A stretch of DNA of 64,000 nucleotides from contig JAQJVL010000175.1 in assembly GCA_035578905.1 (NCBI GenBank), positions 347,001 to 411,000 of the forward strand, in the 5' to 3' direction. The notes beneath the pieces were generated by a model, which was not told where the DNA came from, did not search any database, and was given only the letters and a program-made list of their open reading frames with translations. The position numbers and the translations under genes were made by a program. This stretch comes from Stictocephala bisonia (lineage: Eukaryota > Arthropoda > Insecta > Hemiptera > Membracidae). Shown here piece by piece: positions 53,126 through 64,000 of this stretch (position 1 is its first letter; each line of letters begins with the position of its first letter).

Positions 53126-54639
53126 ACAATATAACTGCATAACATTTATATTCTTAATAGCACGATTTAAGATGATTATTATTAAAAGAATTATATTTAC
53201 AAATCAAATACTTATTCAGTTTTCAAACATGAGTATAAAGTATTATTAAATAGAATTGCAAGGGAAAGAGTTCACTGTGACCAATCTATGTCGTGTATAA
53301 ACCATAATAACAAATAATACTGCAATAAAGTTAATATCATAAATATAGTTTTGATCCTAATGTGCAGAATAGTACATTAAATGATACTATTTCAAATAAA
53401 ATATTATTGCCTACATATGCATTTTTTTTATATTAATACTTAACATTTGTTATTTATTCCTTAATTAAAAACCGTAATATTCACGAAATAGTTAGTGATG
53501 GGGGGGTTTTCATTTCAAATTAAACTAATTAAAAACGAGAGTGAGTCCAATCTGAACTTAGTTTAGGTTACTTGAATACAATCAGTATTCACTTTGTCTA
53601 AAACACTTGTATGATTCGCTCTATGTGAAAAGTTCTATCTTTTGTTATGTAAATACATTTTATTTTTAGATCATAAAATTTCTCTTTGTTCTCATACATA
53701 ATCTTAAATACATTTTCACACAGCATACAAGTTCATTTAATAATTGTTTCAATGTTTTTCCTTTTTTCATTTCATCTTCTGATACTTCAAGGTTTTCTTT
53801 ACTTCTATAAAACAGTCTGACTTCTTACATTTATAAATCAAGGTAGTTTTTTTTATAATCATTTGAAACGTATACTTATTCGTTATTTTAGGCTTTGTGT
53901 CGTAATAAAGTAAAGATTCTCTGTCAAAGGATGGAATGATCTTCATTTAAACTTGCGTAGGTACATTTTTATTTTATTCTCTTTTAAATAGACGTTTATT
54001 TAAAGGCTTATTTTCTCCTTTTTGTTAAATATCATTATAATACATTATACTGACAATGTAATTATATTAAAATAATCTAGCTGATGTATTTAACAGATAC
54101 AAACGATTGTAACATGACAGGTGATTTATTATAGTAGTGTTTTATTCCCTACATTACTTGTAGTCTACATAAATATAAACACTGCCACGCAAGTACATAT
54201 TTGCAAGAATATACATTGTATAGAGTGAATTGTAAAATCATTTTTCACACAAGCAGCTTCAGTTATAGAAAAGTTAGGCCAGGTAAAAAGTCAATATTTA
54301 AACACACCCGGTTACGATGATTAAGCTTATTTATTTAAATATAGTTGTTAACATTTTATTGAATATTCATTATGTGATTTAGAACTTGAATCGTTGGTTT
54401 TCTTCCAGTCTAAGTGAAATGGGACTGCGACGTGGGAATATTGGGAACAAATATTAAGGTGGCTCCTTGTTGGAATATTTAGGTTGTGATTATGAAATCG
54501 TGTATAGTTGTAATAATTAAGATTTTTTTACTGGAACAATGGAATTTCTTAAAATTTGTTTGAGTACTTAAATCTGGTGACACTTATATTTTGTTAAGCA
54601 ATAACTATACCGTATATGGTTGTTTTATAATGAAAACTG
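53126..54639. other. Unassigned intergenic DNA
   Basis: AT-rich, no recognisable feature. Confidence 0.5.
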
Positions 54640-55190
54640 TGGTGTAGATTATATAAATAAAAGTACTGTGCCGTAGCACAGAATCGAGTCGTCTTCGTTG
54701 GTTTTCATTTGTGTCTCTGTGTTTCATTTCATTGTTCCGTGTTTCCTGTTCGTGGTCGTACTGTCTTGTTCACCGTCATTGAACTGCTGCCGTTTGTCAT
54801 CGTCGGTATGGTTGGCTAGTTCATTGGCTTTCGGATCTAGGGTCCGGGAGGGGAGATGGATTGTCACCTGCATTGTCTTTCTCCTCCATGTCGCCTGGAA
54901 CGGTCGCCTACGGGTTGGGCCGACAACTTGGCCTTCTTTTCGGCCCAGAGGGAGCTACCACCATCTTTCCCCTTCCTCACTGCGCTTGTTCACAGTTTCC
55001 TCAGACAGAAAACTTAAGCATGCACAGGTGAACATGTATCATATTTTCTTTTGTTCTGATACCTCCGTGCAGCTAAAAGTAAAAAGAAAAAAATCAACTT
55101 TGTGTTGTTCTACATTGGGTGTTTTGTTTCGAGTTTGGATGATACTGTTATTTTCTGGGACTTTTGTTTAAGGGGGGGGGAGGGGTTCTG
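54640..55190 (+). other. Possible LTR-retroelement remnant or unassigned transcript
   Basis: A TATA-like stretch (ATTATATAAATAAAAGT near 54648) precedes a 157-codon open frame (54698-55171) of cysteine- and serine-rich, hydrophobic-start sequence without recognisable domains. It is followed by a purine tract (AAGGGGGGGGAGGGG at 55170). A TATA box and a polypurine tract occur in LTR elements, but no paired LTR, protease or polymerase is visible. Composition is richer than the flanks. Confidence 0.25.
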
Positions 55191-56105
55191 GTTTTTAAAG
55201 GAGAGAACAGTTAGATTTTATTTTTTAGTTTAATTTTTTAGTTTGTTGTGATAGGGTTTTATTGTTAACAGGGTACTCGAGGGCTTGTTATTAATTGGCT
55301 TTCCAATTAGGAACCGTCCAGTTTCACCCGCTGGAATTTCGGTGTAATTATTAATCCCTGTAATACTCGAATAATTGACACAGCTCATTTCACGGCTGGA
55401 ATGCAGTCCTTATGAAGTCTGGTTCGATTGATATGACATTTGGAGACGCTGTACTGTTCTTACGAACTTACTTGACTTAGCTTATTTTTAAAAATATTAA
55501 ATATACTGTACCCAACTAGTTTATAGTAACTTAATTATTAATTAACATGCCAATATTAAAATCAACCGCTCCCATCACACAAAATCTGTAATATAGGATT
55601 TAAAAAAAAGAATAGACAATTAAACATTATTATTTTTATTATTAAATGAGATGGAATGGTTATTATTGTTATTATTTTAACTAATAAACTCCGAATTAAA
55701 ACTTTATTGAATCTTGATAATATTTCCGTTAGAATATATTTTATTCGGACAAATGAAAACACGGTAGCCATTTTGCTCAAACGTTCAATGTCAAAAAGCA
55801 TATGTATAAGTAAGTATATGGACTCCTGGTCGTATAGGCATACATTCTGTGGGGGGGGGGGGGGTCATCTAATTTTTGCTAAAAAAGTTAACTCATTCTG
55901 TTTTATTATATATGTGTGAAATGGATATCATCTGTATACTATTTTATAGTGTATTTTAATAATATTTTTGGCCAAACTCACTGTTATTGTTTCATTTACA
56001 ACTTTTAAACATTCATATATACGTGCCCAATACTGTGTGAATCAATATTGGCAGGATAATAATTATACTATTATGTGTTTTCACATTAAAATAGCCGATT
56101 TGAAT
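55191..56105. other. Unassigned intergenic DNA
   Basis: AT-rich. A run of about 15 G lies near 55850. Nothing else is recognised. Confidence 0.5.
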
Positions 56106-56560
56106 GCCACTTACCTCCGGAGCTTCTGCTACTTACCTCCGGAGCTTCTACCACTTACCTCCGGAGCTTCTGCCACTTACTTCCGGAGCTTCTGCCACTT
56201 ACCTCCGGAGCTTCTGCCACTTAACTACAGAGCTTCTACCACTTACTTCCGGAGCTTCTGCCACTTACTTCCGGAGCTTCTGCCACTTACCCCCGGAGCT
56301 TCTGCCACTTACCCCCGGAGCTTCTACCACTTACTTCCGGAGCTTCTGCCACTTACCTCCGGAGCTTCTGCCACTTAACTACAGAGCTTCTACCACTTAC
56401 TTCCGGAGCTTCTGCCACTTACTTCCGGAGCTTCTGCCACTTACCTCCGGAGCTTCTGCCACTTAACTACAGAGCTTCTGCCACTTACCTCTAGAGCTTC
56501 TGCCACTTACCTCCGGAGCTTCTGTCACTTACCTCCGTAGCTTCTGTCAATTACCTCCTT
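56106..56560 (+). repeat. 22-bp minisatellite, about 20 copies
   Basis: CCACTTACCTCCGGAGCTTC repeats at 22-base spacing with variants (ACTTCC, ACCCCC, AACTACAG). The variants recur in the same order (AACTACAG at about 56222, 56376, 56464), hinting at multi-unit duplication. The 120-136-codon open frames across it are by-products. Confidence 0.95.
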
Positions 56561-56948
56561 ATCAAGGGATAAGGATTCGATTCCCAGAGCAGTCGTTGGA
56601 AAGGTACGACTTACGAATGGTGATGGGCCTAACGGATGCTGAATCAAGAAGGATTTTATTATTTCAACTTGTAAACATTCCTGTGATCTGATATCAGGTG
56701 AGCAGACTTAATGCTACCATCGATTTGTTGTGGCAACGACTTTTCACCTTAACAATGTTGTTGTTTGTTAAATTCTTTTTTGTGATGAACCAGTAAATAT
56801 GTTGACAGTATAAATAGGGGATAAATGATAAAATTAATGTAATTTTTGTTTTTGTTTCAAATGTCTACCTCAAAGAATGTTGACAAAATATTAAAATGGT
56901 CAAAAATATGAATTCAAGACAGGCCAAAATTTAATAAATCATTAATTT
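56561..56948. other. Unassigned DNA with a B-box-like motif
   Basis: GGATTCGATTCCC at 56573-56585 resembles a tRNA B-box, but no A-box or fold is seen. Otherwise AT-rich. Confidence 0.4.
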
Positions 56949-57157
56949 GAATCTACAGTTTCCGGTGACAACCGCGTCAAGGTACTATCTACAATATTTA
57001 CAAGATGACCAGACGTTTCGCCCATACTGTGATGTGGCATCCTCAGTGGTTTCTCTGAGGATGCCACATCACAGTATGGGCGAGACGTCTGGTCATCTTG
57101 TAAATATTGTAGATACAGTAGTACCTTGACGCGGTTGTCACCGGAAACTGTAGATTC
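56949..57157. mobile_element. 209-bp near-perfect palindrome (fold-back element)
   Basis: GAATCTACAGTTTCCGGTGA at the left end is exactly inverted at the right end. The arms, about 100 bases each, pair across a centre of a few bases near 57053 (GTGGTTTCTC). Differences are a 5-base insertion on the right arm and two or three substitutions. There is no coding capacity. It is consistent with a fold-back MITE, and the near identity of the arms suggests youth or arm conversion. Confidence 0.85.
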
Positions 57158-57870
57158 TAGTTATGACACCGGCCGCTTAAGCCTAAGTTCTAAAAATCAT
57201 TAATTTATTCATATAAATGGTTATTCATTATTTTTGAAAACAATTTCATTTATTAACAAAATCACAATCATTTTATATTTCTGAATCGAGGGAGAAGTTT
57301 ATTTGCTTCGTGTGTAACTATATCATGGTAAAATAAACAATAGAGATGAAAAAATAATGCCAAAACAGTTTTCTGAACTAAAGACTAACTACACTGCTTT
57401 TCTTACAGGCACTCCACGGGGTTTGTGTTGGATTTGTGTGTCTTCCACTTCAACAAAGTTTTTTCCGAGCCATAAATGTAGCAGTGCAAAACTTTACTGG
57501 GATTTAAAACTCAGCACTGTTTATCTATAGGCTTTATTCTTACGAAGCCTATATATGTTACAGAATAAGAAGTCAGGTTTCTGTAATAATTTCTTAGAAT
57601 TAAGCAACTTGTCCATCACACAACTTCAGAAGTGATTAGTTTTTATTTAATCTCTTCTAAATAAGAATGAAATAATGATCATAGGGCAAATTGTACTCTT
57701 GAGAAGTATTCGGTTAGTTTTTAATTAGTTGTAAGTGGGCTCTAAGAAGATATTGTTCAATGGTCATGATAACCTGCGGCACCGATAAAGGGCTGACACA
57801 TTGTTAACTAACGATCCTCCTAATATTGGTGGGTTCAAGGTAACATAGGTTATTAAAAGAAGAAATTGGC
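57158..57870. other. Unassigned intergenic DNA
   Basis: AT-rich, no recognisable feature. Confidence 0.5.
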
Positions 57871-58670
57871 AACCAAGCTGTCAGTGCAAGAGGCGCAGTG
57901 TTGTAACCCGGGGACGGGACGATTGGCACACATTTTTGGACCTTCTGCCCATGGCAGTATTGGCACAATCATTAGAGCGGAATAAGTAGGGTCAACTCGC
58001 CTGCTTGGAAAAGGCAGGATTGGCACAGTCGCTCGACCAGGTAGACGCCATCGAACGAGGGAAAACGGGAATTTTATTATTCCCGTCAACTCTGCGTGGC
58101 AGTCATTTGCCCGTGATATAACAAATTTTTAAATTTAAACCTCACGTTAGGTTAGGTTAGGTTAGGTTAGGTTGGGTTGGGTTGGGTTGGGTTGGGTTGG
58201 GTTGGGTTGGGTTAGGTTAGGTTAGGTTAGGTTAGTTGCTTACTTCAATAAGCACCACAGCAGGGAATTTGCGGGGGCAAAAAGTTCCCATTTTCCCGCA
58301 TTCTGGCCACCTGGCTGCTACTACCTGGCCGGGCGGTGTGTGCCAATCGTGCCTTTCTGAAACTTACAGGTTGACCCTTCTTAATCCCCTCTAATGACTG
58401 TGCCAATCGTGCCATTCCAAATCGGCCAAAAATGTGTGCCAAACGTTCTACGGCCTTGTAACCCAGCTACTTGGGCACACAGTGCCATGGAGACTTTAGG
58501 CGATAGGATCTATTCTCGGTCCCCCAAGCTGTCAGTGCAAGAGGTGCAGTGTTGTAACCCAGCTACTTGGGCACACAGTGCTGTGGAGACTTTAGGCGAT
58601 AGGATCTATTCTCGGTCCTCTAAATATATACGGCGTCCACTCAGAGGTTGCTATCGATGGGGACAGTAAT
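57871..58670. repeat. Inverted repeat around a telomere-like tract, with a 96-bp duplication
   Basis: Left-arm motifs (GATTGGCACACATTTTTGGA, CAATCATTAGAG, AGGGTCAAC, CCAGGTAG, GGGAAAA) recur inverted and in reverse order at 58262-58445, giving arms of about 160-180 bases with moderate divergence. The telomere-like tract lies between them. To the right, TTGTAACCCAGCTACTTGGG and the following 65 bases occur twice, 96 bases apart (58456, 58552). GCTGTCAGTGCAAGAG occurs at both 57879 and 58529. Confidence 0.75.
58146..58235 (+). repeat. Interstitial telomere-like repeat (5 GTTAG, 8 GTTGG, 5 GTTAG)
   Basis: Eighteen perfect pentamers occupy 90 bases in a symmetrical order of five GTTAG, eight GTTGG and five GTTAG. 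TTAGG is the usual insect telomere unit. The central block differs by one base per unit. Confidence 0.95.
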
Positions 58671-59444
58671 TAAGAAGTCTGGATTGTCCATGTTCGATGG
58701 TAGTCCAAGTTCCGGATGGTACGAGCATTGGGAAGAGTATCAGGTTTGTTTGTTAGCTGAAAATCAGACCAATAATCCGTGGTTCGGATTCTAAGTAAAG
58801 CTGTAATCCCCTTAGTTGCTCTGAGTATTGAGCTATCAATAAATTACATTTTCTAAGGAACATTTGATCATATTTAGTAACAATGACTACACTTATCACA
58901 CTATACGTCCCTCATATTTGCCATATCTCTACGTTCGGCGTCTTAATAGTAATGAACATTCAATATTCTAATAACAGACAAGTATTTATTCAATGTCGTA
59001 TTGTACAGTATAGTCATCTGTGATGAGATTCAGAGTTTGTTGTATATTGTTTGGGGTAGTTTGGCAAATTGCCACGGGAGTGTTTAACTCGAGTTGAATT
59101 AACAATCAGGCACCGGCTCCGAGCTCAAGACGTCAAAGGAAAGATTAATATATAAACTCCAATAAGCCGGACCAAGACCACAGTTCCTCGTCTTATAAAG
59201 TCACGGAATAACGAAATTACTGATAGTACTAATAGTTATGATGATAACGATATTTCAGAATAACTATAATTAAAATGAGATATTGAAGAAATTAAAGTTA
59301 ATTCGATTCAATAGGATTGCTTTGTTTGTTTTTGAATAAGTAACATATTCATATAAAATAGACTATATACAGTATATATATATATATAATGGCTTTGGTT
59401 GGAAATTTTTACTCACAAAATATGAAACTTAAATGCAAACACTA
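58671..59444. other. Unassigned intergenic DNA
   Basis: AT-rich, with a short (TA)n near 59374-59387. No gene recognised. Confidence 0.5.
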
Positions 59445-61222
59445 GTCCCTGAGAGATACCCCAGGACTCACGGCTTGCTTGCACTCTGAATGATAATTAA
59501 TGGATAATGTTTTTTGTTATGTTGGTATCTGCGAGAGAGCTGAGAGATGCGACAGGACATTGCGGCTGGCTTGTACTAATGGTGGTTTTCGTTAGCTTTG
59601 TGTAACATGTTGGTAGCGGCTAGACAGCTGAGAGATACTACGGGACACTGCGTCTGGCTTGTACTCAGGGTACTAATGGTTAGTTTTGTTTGTCATGTTG
59701 GTGGTGGCGAGACAGCTGAGAGATACTACGGGACACTGCGTCTGGCTTGTACTCAAAGTAATGGTTACTTTTGTTTGTCATGTTGGTAGCAGCGAGACAA
59801 CTGAGATATACCCCTGGACCCAACTGCTGGTTTTTCCTAAGGGTAGAAATGGTTAGTTTTATTTGTCATGTTAGTAGCGGCGAGACAGCTGAGAGATACC
59901 CCAGGACCCCACGTCTAGCTTGTACTCAGGGTACTAATGGTTAGTTTTGTTTGTCATGTTGGTAGCGGCGAGACAGCTGAGATATACCGCAGGACCCCAC
60001 GTCTAGCTTGAACTCAGGGTACTAATGGTTAGTTTTGTTTGTCATGTTGGTAGCAGCGAGACAACTGAGATATACCCCTGGACCCAACTGCTGGTTTTTC
60101 CTAAGGGTAGTAATGGTTAGTTTTATTTGTCATGTTAGTAGCGGCGAGACAGCTGAGAGATACCCCAGGACCCCACGTCTAGCTTGTACTCAGGGTACTA
60201 ATGGTTAGTTTTGTTTGTCATGTTGGTAGCGGTGAGACAGCTGAGATATACCGCAGGACCCCACGTCTAGCTTGTACTCAAGGTACTAATGGTTAGTTTT
60301 GTTTGTCATGTTGGTGGTGGCGAGACAGCTGAGAGATACTACGGGACACTGCGTCTGGCTTGTACTTAAAGTAGGCCTAATGGTTACTTTTGTTTGTCAT
60401 GTTGGTAGCAGCGAGACAACTGAGATATACCCCTGGACCCAACTGCTGGTTTTTCCTAAGGGTAGTAATGGTTAGTTTTATTTGTCATGTTAGTAGCGGC
60501 GAGACAGCTGAGAGATACCCCAGGACCCCACGTCTAGCTTGTACTCAGGGTACTAATGGTTAGTTTTGTTTGTCATGTTGGTAGCGGCGAGACAGCTGAG
60601 ATATACCGCAGGACCCCACGTCTAGCTTGTACTCAGGGTAGTAATGGTTAGTTTTGTTTGTCATGTTAGTAGCGGCGAGACAGCTGAGAGATACCCTTGT
60701 ACCCCACGTCTGGCTTGTACTCAGGGTAGTAATGGTTAGTTTTGATTGGGATGTTGGTAGCCGCAAGACAGCTGAGAGATATCCTTGTACCCCACGTCTG
60801 GCTTGTATTTAGGGTAGTAATGGTTAGTTTTGATTGGGATGTTGGTAGCCGCAAGACAGCTGAGAGATACCCTTGTACCCCACGTCTGGCTTGTACTCAG
60901 GGTAGTAATGGTTAGTTTTGATTGGGATGTTGGTAGCGGCGAGACAGCTGAAAGATGCCCTTGTACCCCACGTCTGGCTTGTACTCAAGGTAGTAATGGT
61001 TAGTTTTGATTGGGATGTTGGTAGCCGCAAGACAGCTGAGAGATACCCTTGTACCCCACGTCTGGCTTGTACTCAGGGTAGTAATGGTTAGTTTTGATTG
61101 GGATGTTGGTAGCCGCAAGACAGCTGAGAGATACCCTTGTACCCCACGTCTGGCTTGTACTCAGGGTAGTAATGGTTAGTTTTGATTGGGATGTTGGTAG
61201 CTGCAAGACAGCTGAGAGATGA
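59445..61222 (+). repeat. About 88-bp minisatellite with higher-order structure
   Basis: GAGACAGCTGAGAGATACC with GTACCCCACGTCTGGCTTGT and ATGGTTAGTTTTG recurs about every 88 bases, roughly 20 copies. The right half (60730-61222) is homogeneous, with ATTGGGATGTTGGTAG. The left half mixes variants, one of which (CAACTGCTGGTTTTTCCTAA) appears at about 59821, 60087 and 60439, showing duplication of several-unit blocks. Minus-strand open frames of 62-75 codons are repeat artefacts. Confidence 0.93.
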
Positions 61223-61389
61223 CCCATGAATCCGTATCAAACGGACGAAGATTAATATTTATTATTAATAAATTAAACAAAATAATACTTAATTATAAAT
61301 CATAATTTTTATTTGTTTATTAAAATAACGTTGTCCGAATAACGGCCAGAAACATTTTTATATATGTTTCTTGTTTTAAGCTTTGCCAA

Positions 61390-63700
61390 TTTGTTCTAAG
61401 AGTGAGCGACAGTGGAGCGCCTGTTAAAAACATCAAACTGTCAACCTGGATCGCACATTTGCGACAGTGGAGCGTCTGACCGTGAGGAGCTTCCTGTCAT
61501 ACTCTCGCGGGTCCAGTGTGACAAGGGTTTGATAAGGGTTCAAAAACTAGGGCTTCTTGATAGCTATGATGAGATTATGTTTAACTTGAGAGCAATTCAA
61601 ATTGTTGGTGAGACATATGTTTATTGAAACAACTATACATGTTATTTACCATAGATCCGGGTTCGATTCCCGGATTTGTTAACAAATTTTACATTTAAAA
61701 TTTCTTTACAAATAAAAAAGCCTCCTGGCATTGAAATTTTAAATGTAAACTATATTAGAATAAGCTGTTATAGTCCGATTCATTGACACGCTTCTAAGTC
61801 ATAGAAAAGGTGTAATGTATAAGACGTAAAATCATGGATTGATTGGCGTTTGACGTATATCTAAGTAACTACTGTTCATAGTCCTTTCTATTAAATCAAG
61901 GCTAAACAGGTTGAACCGTCAATAATGTATAAAAGCTGCATTTAAACTGAGTAATAAGTTGATAGAACATCTATTTGCGGTATATATTTTCAGTGTGTAA
62001 AAAATCTAAATACCTTTAACATATACTGTACTTATAAAATGAATTTAAATAGTATTCAATTATCATTGAGACTCGCCCAATACATTATTTTCATACCAAC
62101 CAACCAATAAGTAGATGACAACCAAATATTTCAAATCTTTGAAGTGTTTGGATAGCGTTAATTATCAAAAGGCATTTATTACCAAGTGATAATTCAAAAT
62201 GTATGACAATAAACTTCTAAATCAAATTAAATTATAACATATCTTATATTGTCTTCCAGTGTTAGAACATTTTTACACTTGAACAATAAATGCTTGACTT
62301 AATTAGATAAAACTGATGAATTAGTTATTTATCTTCTTTCAAATGTAAAACTCATTTTTAATTTTTAAATAAGTTACACCATATTTTACAACAGTTATAT
62401 TATTATATTTTGGAAACAAATTTATTTCATTTAATTTTTGTCCATGATGCCTACCTTGTTGGCGAAATATCTCAAGCAAATAACACATTTATCTGATAAA
62501 TTACAGTATAGGGTGAGTGCACCAGTGAATGGCCGTTTAAGCTTGAGTTTCCGCTTAAATCTTGCATGGGAAACAGTCTATTACGCTGCAGTGTACGGAA
62601 CAGTTCAAACGTCTTGCCCGTATTCTCCTCTACTTCATAAATATAAAACTTAATGTATTATGTTTAACAGAGTATTGAAAAATACAATTTGTTGTACATA
62701 AATCATTGCACCAGTGAATGGCCGACTGTACAATAAATTGGTTAGAATTTCGATCCTAAATGAGTACAATTGTAAACTTTAACATGTTTACTAGTCATTA
62801 GATATAATATATGTCAGCTTCAAATAATAATCAAAGAGTAATGAAAAATACAGCTGACCTTGTTTGTAAGACACGCTATAGTGGGGAAGCTGAAGATAAC
62901 TGGGGGGAACACTTAGTTTTGTTTTTGTTACAAACAGACGTTTGACAATTTTTTTTCTTTTTTTTTAACCAGTGACAGGGAGGATTCAAATCATGCTCCA
63001 AAGTTATTTTTAAGACGGTTTGTGATAGACTAGGCACTTTGTTTCTTGTTTCTTCATATTAACAATAAAAGCTTAATATGATGTTATTCATACGAAACGG
63101 TCATTCACTGTGCAATGATTTATGTACATTTTATAGATACTAACAACTTTGGTTGTTGTTAGTATCTATTCTTATATTCTTATTATAGCTCATAAAACAG
63201 TAAACAAAATACAAGCAACTATGTAATACAATTATGGTAACTAATAAATCTAAGTTTTAGGCTTACTTACATAGTAACGTTTTTAACATAGATCTCACTA
63301 TACTACGAGTAAAAGTAATCATTTCTTCTTAAATAAAGAAACTAAACATTAAGCACACAAGGAAATATTTTTGTTATCAATATCTTTTATGGAAACGGGA
63401 AAATGGGAAGATTTAACCCATGGCCAGATGGTATCAGTGCCGGCAGGATGTGATGTGATGAATTCATTGAACTTTCGAACCTTGCCACCCTCTAACATAC
63501 CGCGTGGAATGCGCCATTATTAATAAAAATTTGGCGTAAAATATGGAAATTCCTTAAGGACAACATTACGGTGCAACGCTATTGCGCACCCCAACCTCTT
63601 CGCCGCTGTTGCGCACTTGACCCGACCAGGTACCTGAGTCCTCAGCGTCCACAGTAAAAGCTCTGGAATTTTCACCGCTCTCTGCTTACACTACAATAAC
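61390..63700. repeat. Copy C of the long dispersed repeat
   Basis: It starts with the hairpin block (GCGACAGTGGAGCGCCTG near 61407) and GGTTCGATTCC (61660-61670). It continues with blocks shared with copy B (62080-62520; 63185-63530) and ends with the TTGCGCACTTGACC block (63560-63675) that lies at 20140-20326 in the receptor intron. An inverted repeat (ATAGATACTAACAA and its inverse) occurs at 63133-63170. The 71-codon open frame at 62438 has no homology I recognise. Confidence 0.7.
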
Positions 63701-64000
63701 GGGCATGAGTATGAGCTTGTACAATACTTTTTGTTGAAAACAGAATAAATATTCGTTTGCATGATCTTGGATAGTTAAGTACAACGTTTGGGATTAATAG
63801 ATAAAATATTTTAGTTAGTCTTTTATTAAATTATTGTTGTGTGTAGTTTATTAAAATGTGATGACATTTTGTCATATAATGCTTATTTAGTTAAATGTGG
63901 TACTGTGATTTTATATCGATGAATCAAATTGCTTTCAAACAACAAAAGAATTAAGGTGACTTTGCTTAATATATGTTAGACTAATAAATAATATTTTTTA
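63701..64000. other. Window end, AT-rich
   Basis: I see no feature here. Confidence 0.5.

Noticed and set aside
55968..56466. Two 120-136-codon frames with SGASATYFRSFCHL-like repeats
   Set aside because: Artefact of the 22-bp minisatellite.
60560..61227. Five minus-strand frames with MRLPTSQSKLTITTL
   Set aside because: Artefact of the 88-bp minisatellite; the frames start at 88-base steps in identical units.
62438..62653. 71-codon frame starting MSMMPTLLAKYLKQ as a gene
   Set aside because: It lies in a dispersed repeat, and the matching part of copy B at 40820 does not keep the frame open.

Overview
The window is animal nuclear DNA, most likely from an insect. It is AT-rich, dominated by repeats, and has no operons or dense coding. 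Coding islands are short, GC-richer and flanked by GT/AG splice signals. The mobile elements (degenerate non-LTR retrotransposons, Tc1/mariner-like transposons with TA duplications, hAT-like MITEs, a Helitron, tRNA-derived SINEs) and TTAGG-type telomeric pentamers fit a large-genome insect. Hemiptera is my guess, not something the sequence proves.

One host gene is recognisable: a plus-strand Cys-loop ligand-gated ion channel of the GABA/glycine-receptor alpha-like group, spread over about 23 kb (12208-35238). I can place a signal-peptide exon, an N-terminal exon, a TM2-TM3 exon, two cytoplasmic-loop exons and the final TM4 exon. All joinable splice phases agree. The exons for most of the extracellular ligand-binding domain and TM1 should lie in 13936-25450, but I do not see them. 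That interval holds a LINE, three tandem or duplicated repeats, a hAT MITE, a 499-base assembly gap and a 2.7-kb transposon.

Layout. 1-7.25 kb: a 94-bp satellite broken by three insertions, two of them LINE-derived. 8.7-9.7 kb: a 165-bp tandem repeat. 10.0-10.4 kb: a fold-back element with an 8-bp duplication. 10.7-12.25 kb: GC-rich, with two perfect CRE sites, ending in the first receptor exon. 13.8-35.2 kb: the rest of the receptor, its introns packed with elements. 36.3-38.3 kb: a complete TIR transposon just downstream. 40-64 kb: no recognisable gene. It holds copies of a multi-kb dispersed repeat (also in the receptor intron), SINEs, three minisatellites (79, 22 and 88 bp), a 209-bp near-perfect palindrome and a telomere-like tract inside an inverted repeat.

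The most interesting mobile elements are two transposons whose transposases both place the second catalytic D and the E exactly 82 residues apart (DD82E). Both have 29-bp TIRs and TA target duplications but clearly diverged proteins. One sits in a receptor intron with perfect TIRs and a single stop codon between D2 and E. The other sits about 1.1 kb past the receptor stop codon and has a frameshifted N-terminus.
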